Source of the DNA: Thermodesulfobacteriota bacterium
GTDB lineage: Bacteria > Desulfobacterota > Dissulfuribacteria > Dissulfuribacterales > UBA3076
Reading direction: 5' to 3'
Assembly (NCBI GenBank): GCA_003645605.1
Contig: QNAY01000086.1
Span: 1 to 6,105 of the forward strand
Length of the DNA: 6,105 nucleotides
Positions 1-5,968 of the stretch are shown here, in pieces (position 1 is the stretch's first letter; each line of letters starts with the position of its first letter). Made by a program: the position numbers and the translations under genes. A model generated the notes under the pieces. The model was not told the DNA's origin and made no database searches. It worked only from the letters and a program-made list of their open reading frames with translations.

Positions 1-198
1 GTTACAATCCTGAACGCATCCAATGAAACTGCGGAAGTATTTGGAATGGTAAAAACGTCTTTAAGACAAGCAGGTACTCCAATTCCCATTAATGATGCAT
101 GGATCGCATCACACGCACTTGAAGTTGGCGCTGTAGTTGTTACGTATGATAAACATTTCGCTATGGTTCCGGGCTTGCGCTTATGGTGCAATATATAA
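1..198 (+). CDS. VapC-like PIN-domain toxin, C-terminal part (5' end outside window)
   Basis: The frame is open from base 1 to TAA at 196-198 and gives 65 residues, about the last half of a PIN-domain protein (usual length 125-140). PIN proteins of the VapC type are Mg-dependent ribonucleases, normally the toxin of a type II toxin-antitoxin pair, cutting tRNA or other RNA in the cytoplasm. The visible signature is IPINDAWIASHALEVGA at residues 28-44, then VVTYDKHF (46-53) and VPGLRLW (56-62). This is the usual end of the family, with acidic residues D32 and D50 in the places of the later metal-binding aspartates. The earlier acidic residues and any antitoxin gene would lie upstream, outside the window. 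Nothing suggests the part seen is broken. The family assignment is firm, but which VapC subgroup it is and whether it is active cannot be judged. Confidence 0.85.
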   Translation, partial: VTILNASNETAEVFGMVKTSLRQAGTPIPINDAWIASHALEVGAVVVTYDKHFAMVPGLRLWCNI

Positions 199-223
199 GG
201 TGTCTACGGGACATCCTTTTGTT
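199..223 (+). terminator. Weak terminator-like hairpin after the PIN toxin
   Basis: Directly after the stop codon, GGTGTC (199-204) can pair with GACATCC (210-216) across a 5-base TACGG loop, with one bulged T at 214. TTTTGTT (217-223) follows. The form and place fit a Rho-independent terminator for the toxin gene. The stem is short and the U-run is interrupted, so the call is tentative. Confidence 0.35.
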
Positions 224-244
224 AACAGCAATTTAGGGCTTTTC

Positions 245-270
245 AACCGTGAACCGTGAACGTTGAACCG
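245..270. repeat. 7-bp tandem repeat AACCGTG in the spacer before purL
   Basis: Units are AACCGTG (245-251), AACCGTG (252-258), a variant AACGTTG (259-265) and a partial AACCG (266-270). The array is too short for a CRISPR or an obvious protein-binding iteron cluster. It is best described as a short simple-sequence repeat; its function is unknown. Confidence 0.6.
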
Positions 271-293
271 CTCAACCCAGGTTACAACATCCT

Positions 294-306
294 CAATTCA
301 CAATTG
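294..306. repeat. Small hairpin CAATT-CAC-AATTG upstream of purL
   Basis: A perfect 5-bp inverted repeat (294-298 with 302-306) around a 3-base loop. CTCAA (292-296) can alternatively pair with TTGAG (307-311), and CTCAAC (271-276) with GTTGAG (306-311). It could be an operator or simply repeat-derived spacer DNA. No U-run follows it, so it is not a terminator. I saw no convincing -35/-10 pair for purL between here and 398. Confidence 0.35.
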
Positions 307-398
307 TTGAGTTACGATCAATCTTGCTCTAACGGAAAAGATAGGATAAACAAGAAACAATACTACACGACACCAATTGCAACCTTAGGATCCGTAGC

Positions 399-402
399 GG
401 AG
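399..402 (+). promoter_or_regulatory. Shine-Dalgarno sequence of purL
   Basis: GGAG at 399-402 lies 5 bases before the ATG at 408. It is the only clear ribosome-binding site at this end of the gene and supports the chosen start. The frame then runs straight into the first PurS-like domain. Confidence 0.7.
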
Positions 403-407
403 AAAAT

Positions 408-3400
408 ATGCCCCATCGTATAGAAGTTGCATTAAAACCTCATCTTCAAGACTCGCAAGGCCTTAAGACCGCCCGGCAGTGTCGCGAGAATCTCAAACTG
501 GAGGTCTCCGGCATCAGGACCATCAAGTCTTATCTTATCGATATCGACCTCTCTGAGGAACAACTGGGGGCAGTTGCAGAAGGTCCTTTTTCCGACCCGG
601 TGATCCAGGTTGCGGCAATAAATCGCCCACTGGCCCTGGAGCTGGCCAAGAAACGTGACTTCTCCTGGGACTGGCTGATAGAATGCGGTTTCAGACCAGG
701 GGTCACGGACAATGAAGGTCGTACTGCAAGAGAGGCCCTTGAGTTGGTTCTCGGTCGCAAACTGGGACTGGATCAAGGAGTGTACACCTCTACCCAGTAC
801 TGTATTAAGGGAGATCTCACCTACGATCAGGTAAAAAAGCTGGCAAAAGGGCTTCTCGCAAATGATCTGATACAAAGGACCACCATAGTCTCAAGGGATA
901 CGCTTGGTGAAGTTTGGTCTGAGCAACAGAGCCCTTTTCATGCGGTCCCCAAGGTTAGGGACAAGGCTTCAGTAGAAGTGAAGGAGATAGATCTCTCTGT
1001 GCTAACGGATGAGGAACTGACAGCCATGTCAAAAGACAGGGTGTTGGCACTCAATCTCAAGGAGATGAAACAGATAAGGGAGTATGTCCAACGGCCTGAT
1101 GTGCAGGAAGCAAGGGCTAAAGCCGGGCTTACGGGACGACTTACCGACCTTGAACTTGAAGCACTTGCCCAGACCTGGTCCGAGCACTGCAAACACAAAA
1201 TCTTTAACTCCATAATTAATTACAGGAATGAGAAAGGGGAAGAAACAGTAATTAAGAGTCTTTTTGATACTTATATCCAGGGAGGGACCAAGGAGATCCG
1301 CGACAGGCTGAAATCCAATGACTGGTGTCTTTCAGTATTTAAAGACAATGCCGGTGTAATCCGATTCAATAATCGTTATAATGTTGTTTTTAAAGTCGAG
1401 ACCCACAACAGCCCTTCGGCCCTTGATCCCTATGGCGGTGCCCTTACAGGGATCGTGGGGGTGAACAGGGACCCGTTTGGGACTGGAATGGGGGCAAAGC
1501 TGATATTCAACACCAATGTATTTTGCTTCGGGCCTCCGGATTATGACATGCCCCTTCCTAAAGGACTGCTTCACCCCAAACGCATATTCGAAGGTGTACG
1601 GGAAGGTGTTGAACACGGGGGTAACCAGAGCGGCATCCCCACAGTAAACGGGTCTATCCTCTTTGACGAGCGCTACCTGGGGAAACCCCTTGTTTTCTGC
1701 GGTACAGGGGGCATCATGCCAAAGGAGATTTGCAACAGGCCCAGCCAAGATAAAAATGCCCGTCCGGGAGACGCCATAGTCATGTGCGGCGGCCGCATAG
1801 GAAAGGATGGTATCCACGGAGCAACTTTCTCATCAGAGGAGCTGCATGAGGGTTCCCCGGCTACGGCAGTGCAGATAGGAGATCCTATAACGCAAAAGAA
1901 AATGACAGACTTTCTCCTGAGAGCACGAGACCTTTGCCTGTACAGTTCCATTACTGATAATGGCGCAGGAGGTCTTTCATCCTCTGTAGGTGAGATGGCA
2001 CAGGAAACAAACGGGTTTGAGCTCTATCTTGACCAGGCACCATTGAAATATCCAGGGCTTCAGCCATGGGAAATACTGCTTTCCGAGGCCCAGGAGCGGA
2101 TGACTGTGGCAGTCCCCGGGGATAGACTGGACGAGTTCACTGGCCTTGCAAAGAAGATGGACGTTGAGGCCACAGTTCTCGGAAACTTCACCGACTCGGG
2201 AAAATTCCACTGCCTGTTCCAGGGAAAGACCGCAGCATATCTGGACCTGGACTTTGTGCATAACGGACTTCCCAGGCTTGAACTCACTGCGGTGTGGACT
2301 CCCCCCGTGCATGAAGAACCCGAACTGCCTGAACCCGCAGATCTCGGCAGAGAGCTCAAGGCCTTGCTTTCTCGCTATAACGTGTGCAGCAAGGAGTATG
2401 TAGTCCGCCAGTATGACCACGAGGTCCAGGGAGGAAGCGTTATAAAACCCCTCACCGGAGCAAGGGACGACGGTCCGAGCGACGCCGCAGTCTTGAGGCC
2501 GGACATTGAATCCTTCGAAGGTCTGGTGGTAGCCCATGGGATCTGTCCTCGCTACAGCGACATAGACACCTTTCACATGGTGTGCTGTGCGGTTGATGAG
2601 GCAGTCAGAAACGCCATATCCGTGGGAGGTAGCCTGGACCTTATGCCCGGCCTTGACAACTTTTGCTGGTGCGACCCGGTCCGGTCGGAAAAGACCCCGG
2701 ACGGTCATTACAAACTGGCTCAGCTTGTAAGAGCAAACCAGGCCCTGTACCAGATTTGCACTACATATGGTGTACCATGCATCTCAGGCAAGGATAGCAT
2801 GAAAAACGATGCTACTATCGGCGGAGTAAAAATATCCATCCCGCCTACCCTGCTATTCTCGGTAGTAAGCCGCATACAAGATGTGCGTCTTGCAGTAACC
2901 ATGGATGCAAAACACCCTGGAGACCTGGTCTATGTGCTTGGAACAACTTATCCTGAGCTGGGTGCTTCTGAATACTACGCCAGGTATAATTATATTGGAA
3001 ACAATGTACCGGAAGTAAGGATGAAAGATGCTCTGGCCAGGTACTATGCCCTTTCAGATGCCATATATCAGGGCATTGTCTCATCCTGCCATGACTGTTC
3101 TGACGGTGGATTGGGGATTTCACTGGCAGAAGTCGCTTTCAGTGGTGACCTGGGTATGGTAATAGACTTAGGTACCGTTATTGCCAAAGACGTCGACCGC
3201 CTGGACACATTGCTCTTTAGTGAAAGTCAGAGCCGCTTTGTTGTTACCATCAGAAAGGAGCATCAACGGTCTTTTGAGAATACAATGGGAGATACAGGCT
3301 GTGCTATGGTAGGCGAGGTAATCGAAAAACCTGCATTTACACTTGAATATTCAGGGGAAATAGTTGTAAATGAAAGCCTGCACTCCTTAAAAGATGCATG

Positions 3401-3422
3401 GAAAAGGCCCTTGGCCTGGTAG
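408..3422 (+). CDS. purL: Phosphoribosylformylglycinamidine synthase, synthetase subunit with fused PurS-like domains
   Basis: Catalyses ATP-dependent conversion of FGAR to FGAM in de novo purine synthesis, in the cytoplasm. The protein has 1004 residues. Residues 1-75 and about 88-165 look like two PurS-type domains in tandem; the second shows RPGVTDNEGRTAREAL, the typical PurS pattern. A linker follows. The first synthetase half begins with TWSEHCKHK (256-264, family catalytic His at 260) and continues with ETHNSPSALDPYGGA (from 331) and ITDNGAGG (515-522). The second half starts near VVRQYDHEVQGG (665) and has GKDS (794-797), HDCSDGGLG (895-903) and SESQSRF (938-944). It ends where the E. 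coli-type enzyme (about 1295 residues) goes on into a glutaminase domain. That domain is absent, so a separate PurQ must supply ammonia; none is encoded here. It is longer than the PurS-dependent small PurL (about 720-750). All main motifs are intact. The start is supported by GGAG at 399-402. The last 25 bases overlap the next gene. Confidence 0.95.
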   Translation: MPHRIEVALKPHLQDSQGLKTARQCRENLKLEVSGIRTIKSYLIDIDLSEEQLGAVAEGPFSDPVIQVAAINRPLALELAKKRDFSWDWLIECGFRPGVTDNEGRTAREALELVLGRKLGLDQGVYTSTQYCIKGDLTYDQVKKLAKGLLANDLIQRTTIVSRDTLGEVWSEQQSPFHAVPKVRDKASVEVKEIDLSVLTDEELTAMSKDRVLALNLKEMKQIREYVQRPDVQEARAKAGLTGRLTDLELEALAQTWSEHCKHKIFNSIINYRNEKGEETVIKSLFDTYIQGGTKEIRDRLKSNDWCLSVFKDNAGVIRFNNRYNVVFKVETHNSPSALDPYGGALTGIVGVNRDPFGTGMGAKLIFNTNVFCFGPPDYDMPLPKGLLHPKRIFEGVREGVEHGGNQSGIPTVNGSILFDERYLGKPLVFCGTGGIMPKEICNRPSQDKNARPGDAIVMCGGRIGKDGIHGATFSSEELHEGSPATAVQIGDPITQKKMTDFLLRARDLCLYSSITDNGAGGLSSSVGEMAQETNGFELYLDQAPLKYPGLQPWEILLSEAQERMTVAVPGDRLDEFTGLAKKMDVEATVLGNFTDSGKFHCLFQGKTAAYLDLDFVHNGLPRLELTAVWTPPVHEEPELPEPADLGRELKALLSRYNVCSKEYVVRQYDHEVQGGSVIKPLTGARDDGPSDAAVLRPDIESFEGLVVAHGICPRYSDIDTFHMVCCAVDEAVRNAISVGGSLDLMPGLDNFCWCDPVRSEKTPDGHYKLAQLVRANQALYQICTTYGVPCISGKDSMKNDATIGGVKISIPPTLLFSVVSRIQDVRLAVTMDAKHPGDLVYVLGTTYPELGASEYYARYNYIGNNVPEVRMKDALARYYALSDAIYQGIVSSCHDCSDGGLGISLAEVAFSGDLGMVIDLGTVIAKDVDRLDTLLFSESQSRFVVTIRKEHQRSFENTMGDTGCAMVGEVIEKPAFTLEYSGEIVVNESLHSLKDAWKRPLAW

Positions 3423-3940
3423 GGACTCTTAATCCACCAGTGACAGATAACAAGGAAAATATTCTGTCAGAAGAAGCATTTCTCATACTTCACTCAGGAG
3501 AAATCCCAGAGGTCGCGTATCACGGCTCAATCCATTATCTTACTGAAGATCCTGAAGGGCCTTTGCTTAATATTGAACCGCAATATCTCATATCCCTTGA
3601 GAAGGCCGTTGTTCAGCGCTACAGGGCTATTATTCTGAGAGACGTCACATCTGAAAATCGGGACAGGAGTATTTACAGAGGACTGAAGAGATGTGCTGCT
3701 AACTGGAAGCGCCTTGTAAGTTTTTCCGATAAAAAAAGTATAGATATTTCCTCCATACGCAAAGAGGTAATTAATGCCTTGAAGGACTTTTTAAGCCAGG
3801 AAATTATGGACGTAAGCTCAGGTAAAAGGGAAACTTGTATAAATTGTTCTTATTCTGTATTGACGGAATTTGCATACGGCCTGGGTCTGTCAAGGGATGA
3901 TCTGCCGGCGAAGGAGAGAATTGAGGAAAGTGATAATTGA
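3398..3940 (+). CDS. Conserved-looking hypothetical protein overlapping purL
   Basis: I do not recognise this 180-residue protein. It is probably soluble: there is no signal peptide or membrane segment. A helical, basic middle part includes YRGLKRCAANWKRLV (93-107) and a helix-rich stretch RKEVINALKDFLSQEI (121-136). A CxxC pair (C147, C150) follows, with a further cysteine at C99; three cysteines alone do not prove metal binding. Its start overlaps purL by 25 bases, which suggests co-transcription and translational coupling. The start is uncertain. ATG 3398 has no Shine-Dalgarno sequence. GTG 3440 has only AGGGA 14 bases away. CTG 3464 sits 7 bases after AAGGA (3452-3456), so the true protein could be about 158 residues. 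Its position suggests PurQ, but it has no glutaminase motif (no GxCxG nucleophile elbow). The stop codon lies inside the repeat that fills the following spacer. Confidence 0.7.
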   Translation: MEKALGLVGTLNPPVTDNKENILSEEAFLILHSGEIPEVAYHGSIHYLTEDPEGPLLNIEPQYLISLEKAVVQRYRAIILRDVTSENRDRSIYRGLKRCAANWKRLVSFSDKKSIDISSIRKEVINALKDFLSQEIMDVSSGKRETCINCSYSVLTEFAYGLGLSRDDLPAKERIEESDN

Positions 3941-3966
3941 GGAATTGCAGAATTGAGGGATTGCAG
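3935..3966. repeat. 16-bp tandem direct repeat at the end of the hypothetical gene
   Basis: AATTGAGGAATTGCAG (3935-3950) is followed directly by AATTGAGGGATTGCAG (3951-3966), one base different. Degenerate pieces continue at 3981-3997 (AATTCAG, AAATTGAGGG). An earlier partial copy, ATTGAGGAA, lies at 3920-3928 inside the last codons of the preceding gene. The stop codon TGA (3938-3940) is part of the first full unit. Confidence 0.75.
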
Positions 3967-4022
3967 GAACTATTTTTTGTAATTCAGAAATTGAGGGTTT
4001 GTATTGGTTTTAATTCCTCAAT
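3936..4022. repeat. Inverted repeat spanning the spacer before the AI-2E-family gene
   Basis: ATTGAGGAATT (3936-3946) has an exact 11-bp inverted copy AATTCCTCAAT (4012-4022). The two arms enclose almost the whole 91-base spacer and could pair in RNA as a large-loop stem. The right arm ends 9 bases before the ATG at 4032. The stem is A+T-rich and the loop long (65 bases), so it is not a standard terminator. Confidence 0.55.
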
Positions 4023-4031
4023 GCAGTACTT

Positions 4032-5120
4032 ATGAATAACCGCCGCGATAACAACAAATTAGTGACTTTCCTGGCCCTAGGGCTTGCAGGGCTGATCCTT
4101 GCCATGGGGCTGAGGCTCTTTCTGCCGTTTTTTGAACCGATAGCCTGGGCCATTATCTTGGCCCTTTTCTTTTACCCGATATACAGATGGATAAGACGAA
4201 CTCTTAAGGTATCTGAAGGCCTGGCGTCTCTGTGGATGTGTATTCTTATAATCGCTTTTATTATAATTCCGGTCTTTGCCATTTTGGGAAGTTTTACTAC
4301 TGAGGTAATCAGGGTATACACCGAAGTAGAGAAGGACCTCCAGACTGGGGATTTTAACATAGTGCCGGATAAAAACAAATTTCCCATACTTCACAAGACA
4401 GTAACTAACGCCTTGGATGTCCTCAAGACTCATGAAACAAGGGTCAAGGAAATACTAATTGATCTCTCAAAAAAAATGGGTGAATTTTTCCTGATGCAAG
4501 GGACAGTGATGTTCAAAAATGTAGCCAGCATCATCTTCAAGGCTGCCCTGATGCTGATAACACTTTTCTATATTTTTAAAGACGGGGAGCGAATGTTTCA
4601 GACCCTTAAAGACCTGTTGCCTCTCTCAAGGCATGATGTAGAAAAATTTACAAAGGTCATGGATGACGTCCTGTCTGCCACCCTTTACGGGAACCTGCTG
4701 AACGCAGTTATACAAGGGGGCCTTGGCGTCTTTATCATGTGGTCGCTTGATTTCTCTGCTGCTTTACTCTGGGGCATGATAATGGGGCTTACCACCTTTA
4801 TACCCATGATTGGACCAGCCTTGGTCTGGCTCCCTGCCACAATCTACCTGTTCTTAGCTGGATTCTATCTTAAGGCCGCGATACTCCTTGTTTTTAGTGT
4901 CCTGATAATTAGCCAAATAGACTATTTCCTAAGGCCCCTCTTTATTAGCGGCAAGACCCAGATACACACACTTATTTTGTTTTTCAGCATACTGGGAGGG
5001 CTTAGCGTCTTTGGTTTTCTCGGGTTAATACTCGGGCCGATACTGATGGCCCTGTGCGTGTCTATTCTCGAACTCTACCGTCTGAATTCCCTGGGCCGGA
5101 CACCGCAGCAGGGAGTTTGA
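4032..5120 (+). CDS. AI-2E/PerM-family membrane transporter
   Basis: A 362-residue inner-membrane protein of the AI-2E transporter family (formerly UPF0118; E. coli relatives YdiK, PerM, TqsA). Members are proposed exporters, and some act in Na+/H+ antiport or AI-2 export; the substrate here is unknown. Hydrophobic segments lie at about 11-34, 35-52, 66-88, 160-181, 219-240, 243-270, 273-298 and 312-345. A hydrophilic stretch at 91-158 separates the N-terminal from the C-terminal membrane block, as is usual in this family. Family signatures are FIPMIGPALVWLP (256-268), DYFLRPLFISGK (297-308) and FGFLGLILGPI (327-337). Length is normal. No other start in frame fits: a stop lies at 4011-4013 and the next Met (residue 25) is inside the first membrane segment. 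There is no Shine-Dalgarno sequence before the ATG, which is odd. The phosphatase gene follows 12 bases later. Confidence 0.88.
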   Translation: MNNRRDNNKLVTFLALGLAGLILAMGLRLFLPFFEPIAWAIILALFFYPIYRWIRRTLKVSEGLASLWMCILIIAFIIIPVFAILGSFTTEVIRVYTEVEKDLQTGDFNIVPDKNKFPILHKTVTNALDVLKTHETRVKEILIDLSKKMGEFFLMQGTVMFKNVASIIFKAALMLITLFYIFKDGERMFQTLKDLLPLSRHDVEKFTKVMDDVLSATLYGNLLNAVIQGGLGVFIMWSLDFSAALLWGMIMGLTTFIPMIGPALVWLPATIYLFLAGFYLKAAILLVFSVLIISQIDYFLRPLFISGKTQIHTLILFFSILGGLSVFGFLGLILGPILMALCVSILELYRLNSLGRTPQQGV

Positions 5121-5132
5121 GTATCTTATTAG

Positions 5133-5777
5133 ATGAGCAGTGACAAACCAGGGAAAATCTTTGCCATAGGTGATATCCACGGTTGTCTTGACAAACTAAA
5201 GACCCTCCTTGGCAGGATTCAATTAGACTGGGACAAGGACATGATGGTCTTTCTTGGAGACTATGTGGACCGCGGACCGGATTCTCGAGGGGTAATAGAG
5301 CTGTTGCTCGATCTAAAGAAAGAATATCCAGATCGGCTAATATTTCTAAAGGGAAACCATGAATGGATGTTCACGCAGTTCCTCAAGGGCGAGGATCATA
5401 ATTTATTTCTTCCAAACGGTGGCAGAAAGACCCTTGAGAGTTATTCGGTTGAAAAGGGTAAAATAGATATACCTCAAAGCCACCGGGATTTTCTTGATCA
5501 CCTGGATTTGTATTTTGAGACCAATGATTATATATTTGTACATGCAGGCATGAGACCCTATATCTCTATTTCTGAACAAAGCCCTGAAGACCTGCTCTGG
5601 ATCAGATCACATTTTCTGAAATCTTCTTATGACTGGGGTAAAAGGGTCATTTTTGGTCATACACCGTTTTCTGTCCCATTAATTGAGACCAATAAGGTAG
5701 GTATTGATACGGGTGCGGTTTATGGTGGAAGGCTTACTTGCCTGGTACTCCCGGATTTTGAATTCATATTTGCCTAG
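5133..5777 (+). CDS. PPP-family metallophosphatase (serine/threonine phosphatase-like)
   Basis: A 214-residue calcineurin-like phosphoesterase of the PPP type, cytoplasmic (no signal peptide). The full two-metal active site can be read: GDIHG (13-17, D14 and H16), GDYVDRG (42-48, D43, D46, R47), GNHE (74-77, N75 and H76), VHAG (136-139, H137) and GHT (175-177, H176). Bacterial proteins of this size include protein phosphatases such as E. coli PrpA/PrpB and dinucleoside-tetraphosphatases of the ApaH kind. GDYVDRG and GNHE fit both, so the substrate is not settled. It begins 12 bases after the AI-2E-family stop codon and is probably translated from the same mRNA. The sequence before ATG 5133 has only a weak GAG-type ribosome site. 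The end of the protein is followed by the inverted-repeat element at 5789. No sign of damage. Confidence 0.88.
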   Translation: MSSDKPGKIFAIGDIHGCLDKLKTLLGRIQLDWDKDMMVFLGDYVDRGPDSRGVIELLLDLKKEYPDRLIFLKGNHEWMFTQFLKGEDHNLFLPNGGRKTLESYSVEKGKIDIPQSHRDFLDHLDLYFETNDYIFVHAGMRPYISISEQSPEDLLWIRSHFLKSSYDWGKRVIFGHTPFSVPLIETNKVGIDTGAVYGGRLTCLVLPDFEFIFA

Positions 5778-5788
5778 GAACGGGAGAG

Positions 5789-5918
5789 AAATAAGTTGAA
5801 CAAAAATTAACAGGTTTTTTTGTTGTATTCAAGGCGCGAGGAGCGAGCATAACGGGTTATGTGATCGACGAGCAACGAAGAAGACGGCAAAAAAAACATT
5901 AATTTGTTCAAGTTATTT
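5789..5918. repeat. REP/MITE-like element of about 130 bp with long inverted-repeat ends
   Basis: The outer ends AAATAAGTTGAACAAA (5789-5804) and TTTGTTCAAGTTATTT (5903-5918) are inverted copies with 15 of 16 bases matching. The symmetry goes on inward: TTAA (5807-5810) opposes TTAA (5899-5902), and a T7 run ending in G (5815-5822) opposes C plus an A8 run (5888-5896). The arms are thus about 31-34 bases with small gaps. At the centre, CATAAC (5848-5853) and GTTATG (5856-5861) form a perfect 6-bp palindrome around GG, within 1 base of the midpoint of the outer arms. The flanks of the centre are purine-rich (GGCGCGAGGAGCGAG on the left, GACGAGCAACGAAGAAGACG on the right). No protein is encoded and no clear target-site duplication is seen. 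It may also act as a terminator after the phosphatase gene. Confidence 0.75.
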
Positions 5919-5939
5919 GTAAGCGTTCACGCCCATATT

Positions 5940-5966
5940 GTCATTTCGACCGAAGAGAGAAATATT
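5940..5966. repeat. Short palindromic repeat of the GTCATTTCGACCGAAG type
   Basis: GTCATTTCGACCGAAG (5940-5955) and then AGAGAAAT (5956-5963). Inner hairpin: TTCG (5945-5948) with CGAA (5951-5954), 2-base loop. Alternative outer pairing: ATTTC (5943-5947) with GAAAT (5959-5963). From memory, near-identical motifs recur many times in spacers of Bacteroidota and deltaproteobacterial genomes; this was not checked by search. It ends 2 bases before the ATG of the GIY-YIG gene. Confidence 0.6.
5955..5959 (+). promoter_or_regulatory. Ribosome-binding site of the GIY-YIG gene, inside the repeat
   Basis: GAGAG at 5955-5959 is 9 bases before ATG 5969 and is the only purine-rich site there. It lies in the right half of the palindromic repeat, so the repeat seems to provide translation initiation for the nuclease. 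Confidence 0.45.
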
Positions 5967-5968
5967 AA

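Noticed and set aside
245..270. CRISPR array
   Set aside because: The units are 7 bases with no spacers between them; there are no Cas genes in the window.
301..356. Sigma-70 promoter for purL (for example TTGCTC at 324-329 with TAAACA at 347-352)
   Set aside because: Spacing is right but the -10 match is poor; other TTG-type hexamers nearby have no -10 partner at 16-18 bases.
199..407. Purine riboswitch in front of purL
   Set aside because: I found no conserved purine-riboswitch core and no three-way junction; only short hairpins and simple repeats are visible.
2146..2403. An 85-residue + strand frame inside purL
   Set aside because: It is in another frame of well-conserved PurL coding sequence and has no separate ribosome site or recognisable domain.
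432..2902. Several long open frames on the minus strand inside purL
   Set aside because: They lie antisense to a gene with intact family motifs over its full length, and their translations resemble no protein family I know.
3398..3940. The gene after purL as PurQ
   Set aside because: Position would fit, but no glutaminase nucleophile elbow or His-Glu pair is present, and the length (180) and composition do not match PurQ.
4021..4023. ATG at 4021 as start of the AI-2E-family gene
   Set aside because: It is out of frame with the transporter, so ATG 4032 is kept despite the missing Shine-Dalgarno sequence.
5778..5968. A small protein gene or tRNA in the spacer after the phosphatase
   Set aside because: No reading frame with a start and ribosome site was convincing, and no cloverleaf is seen; inverted repeats explain the sequence better.
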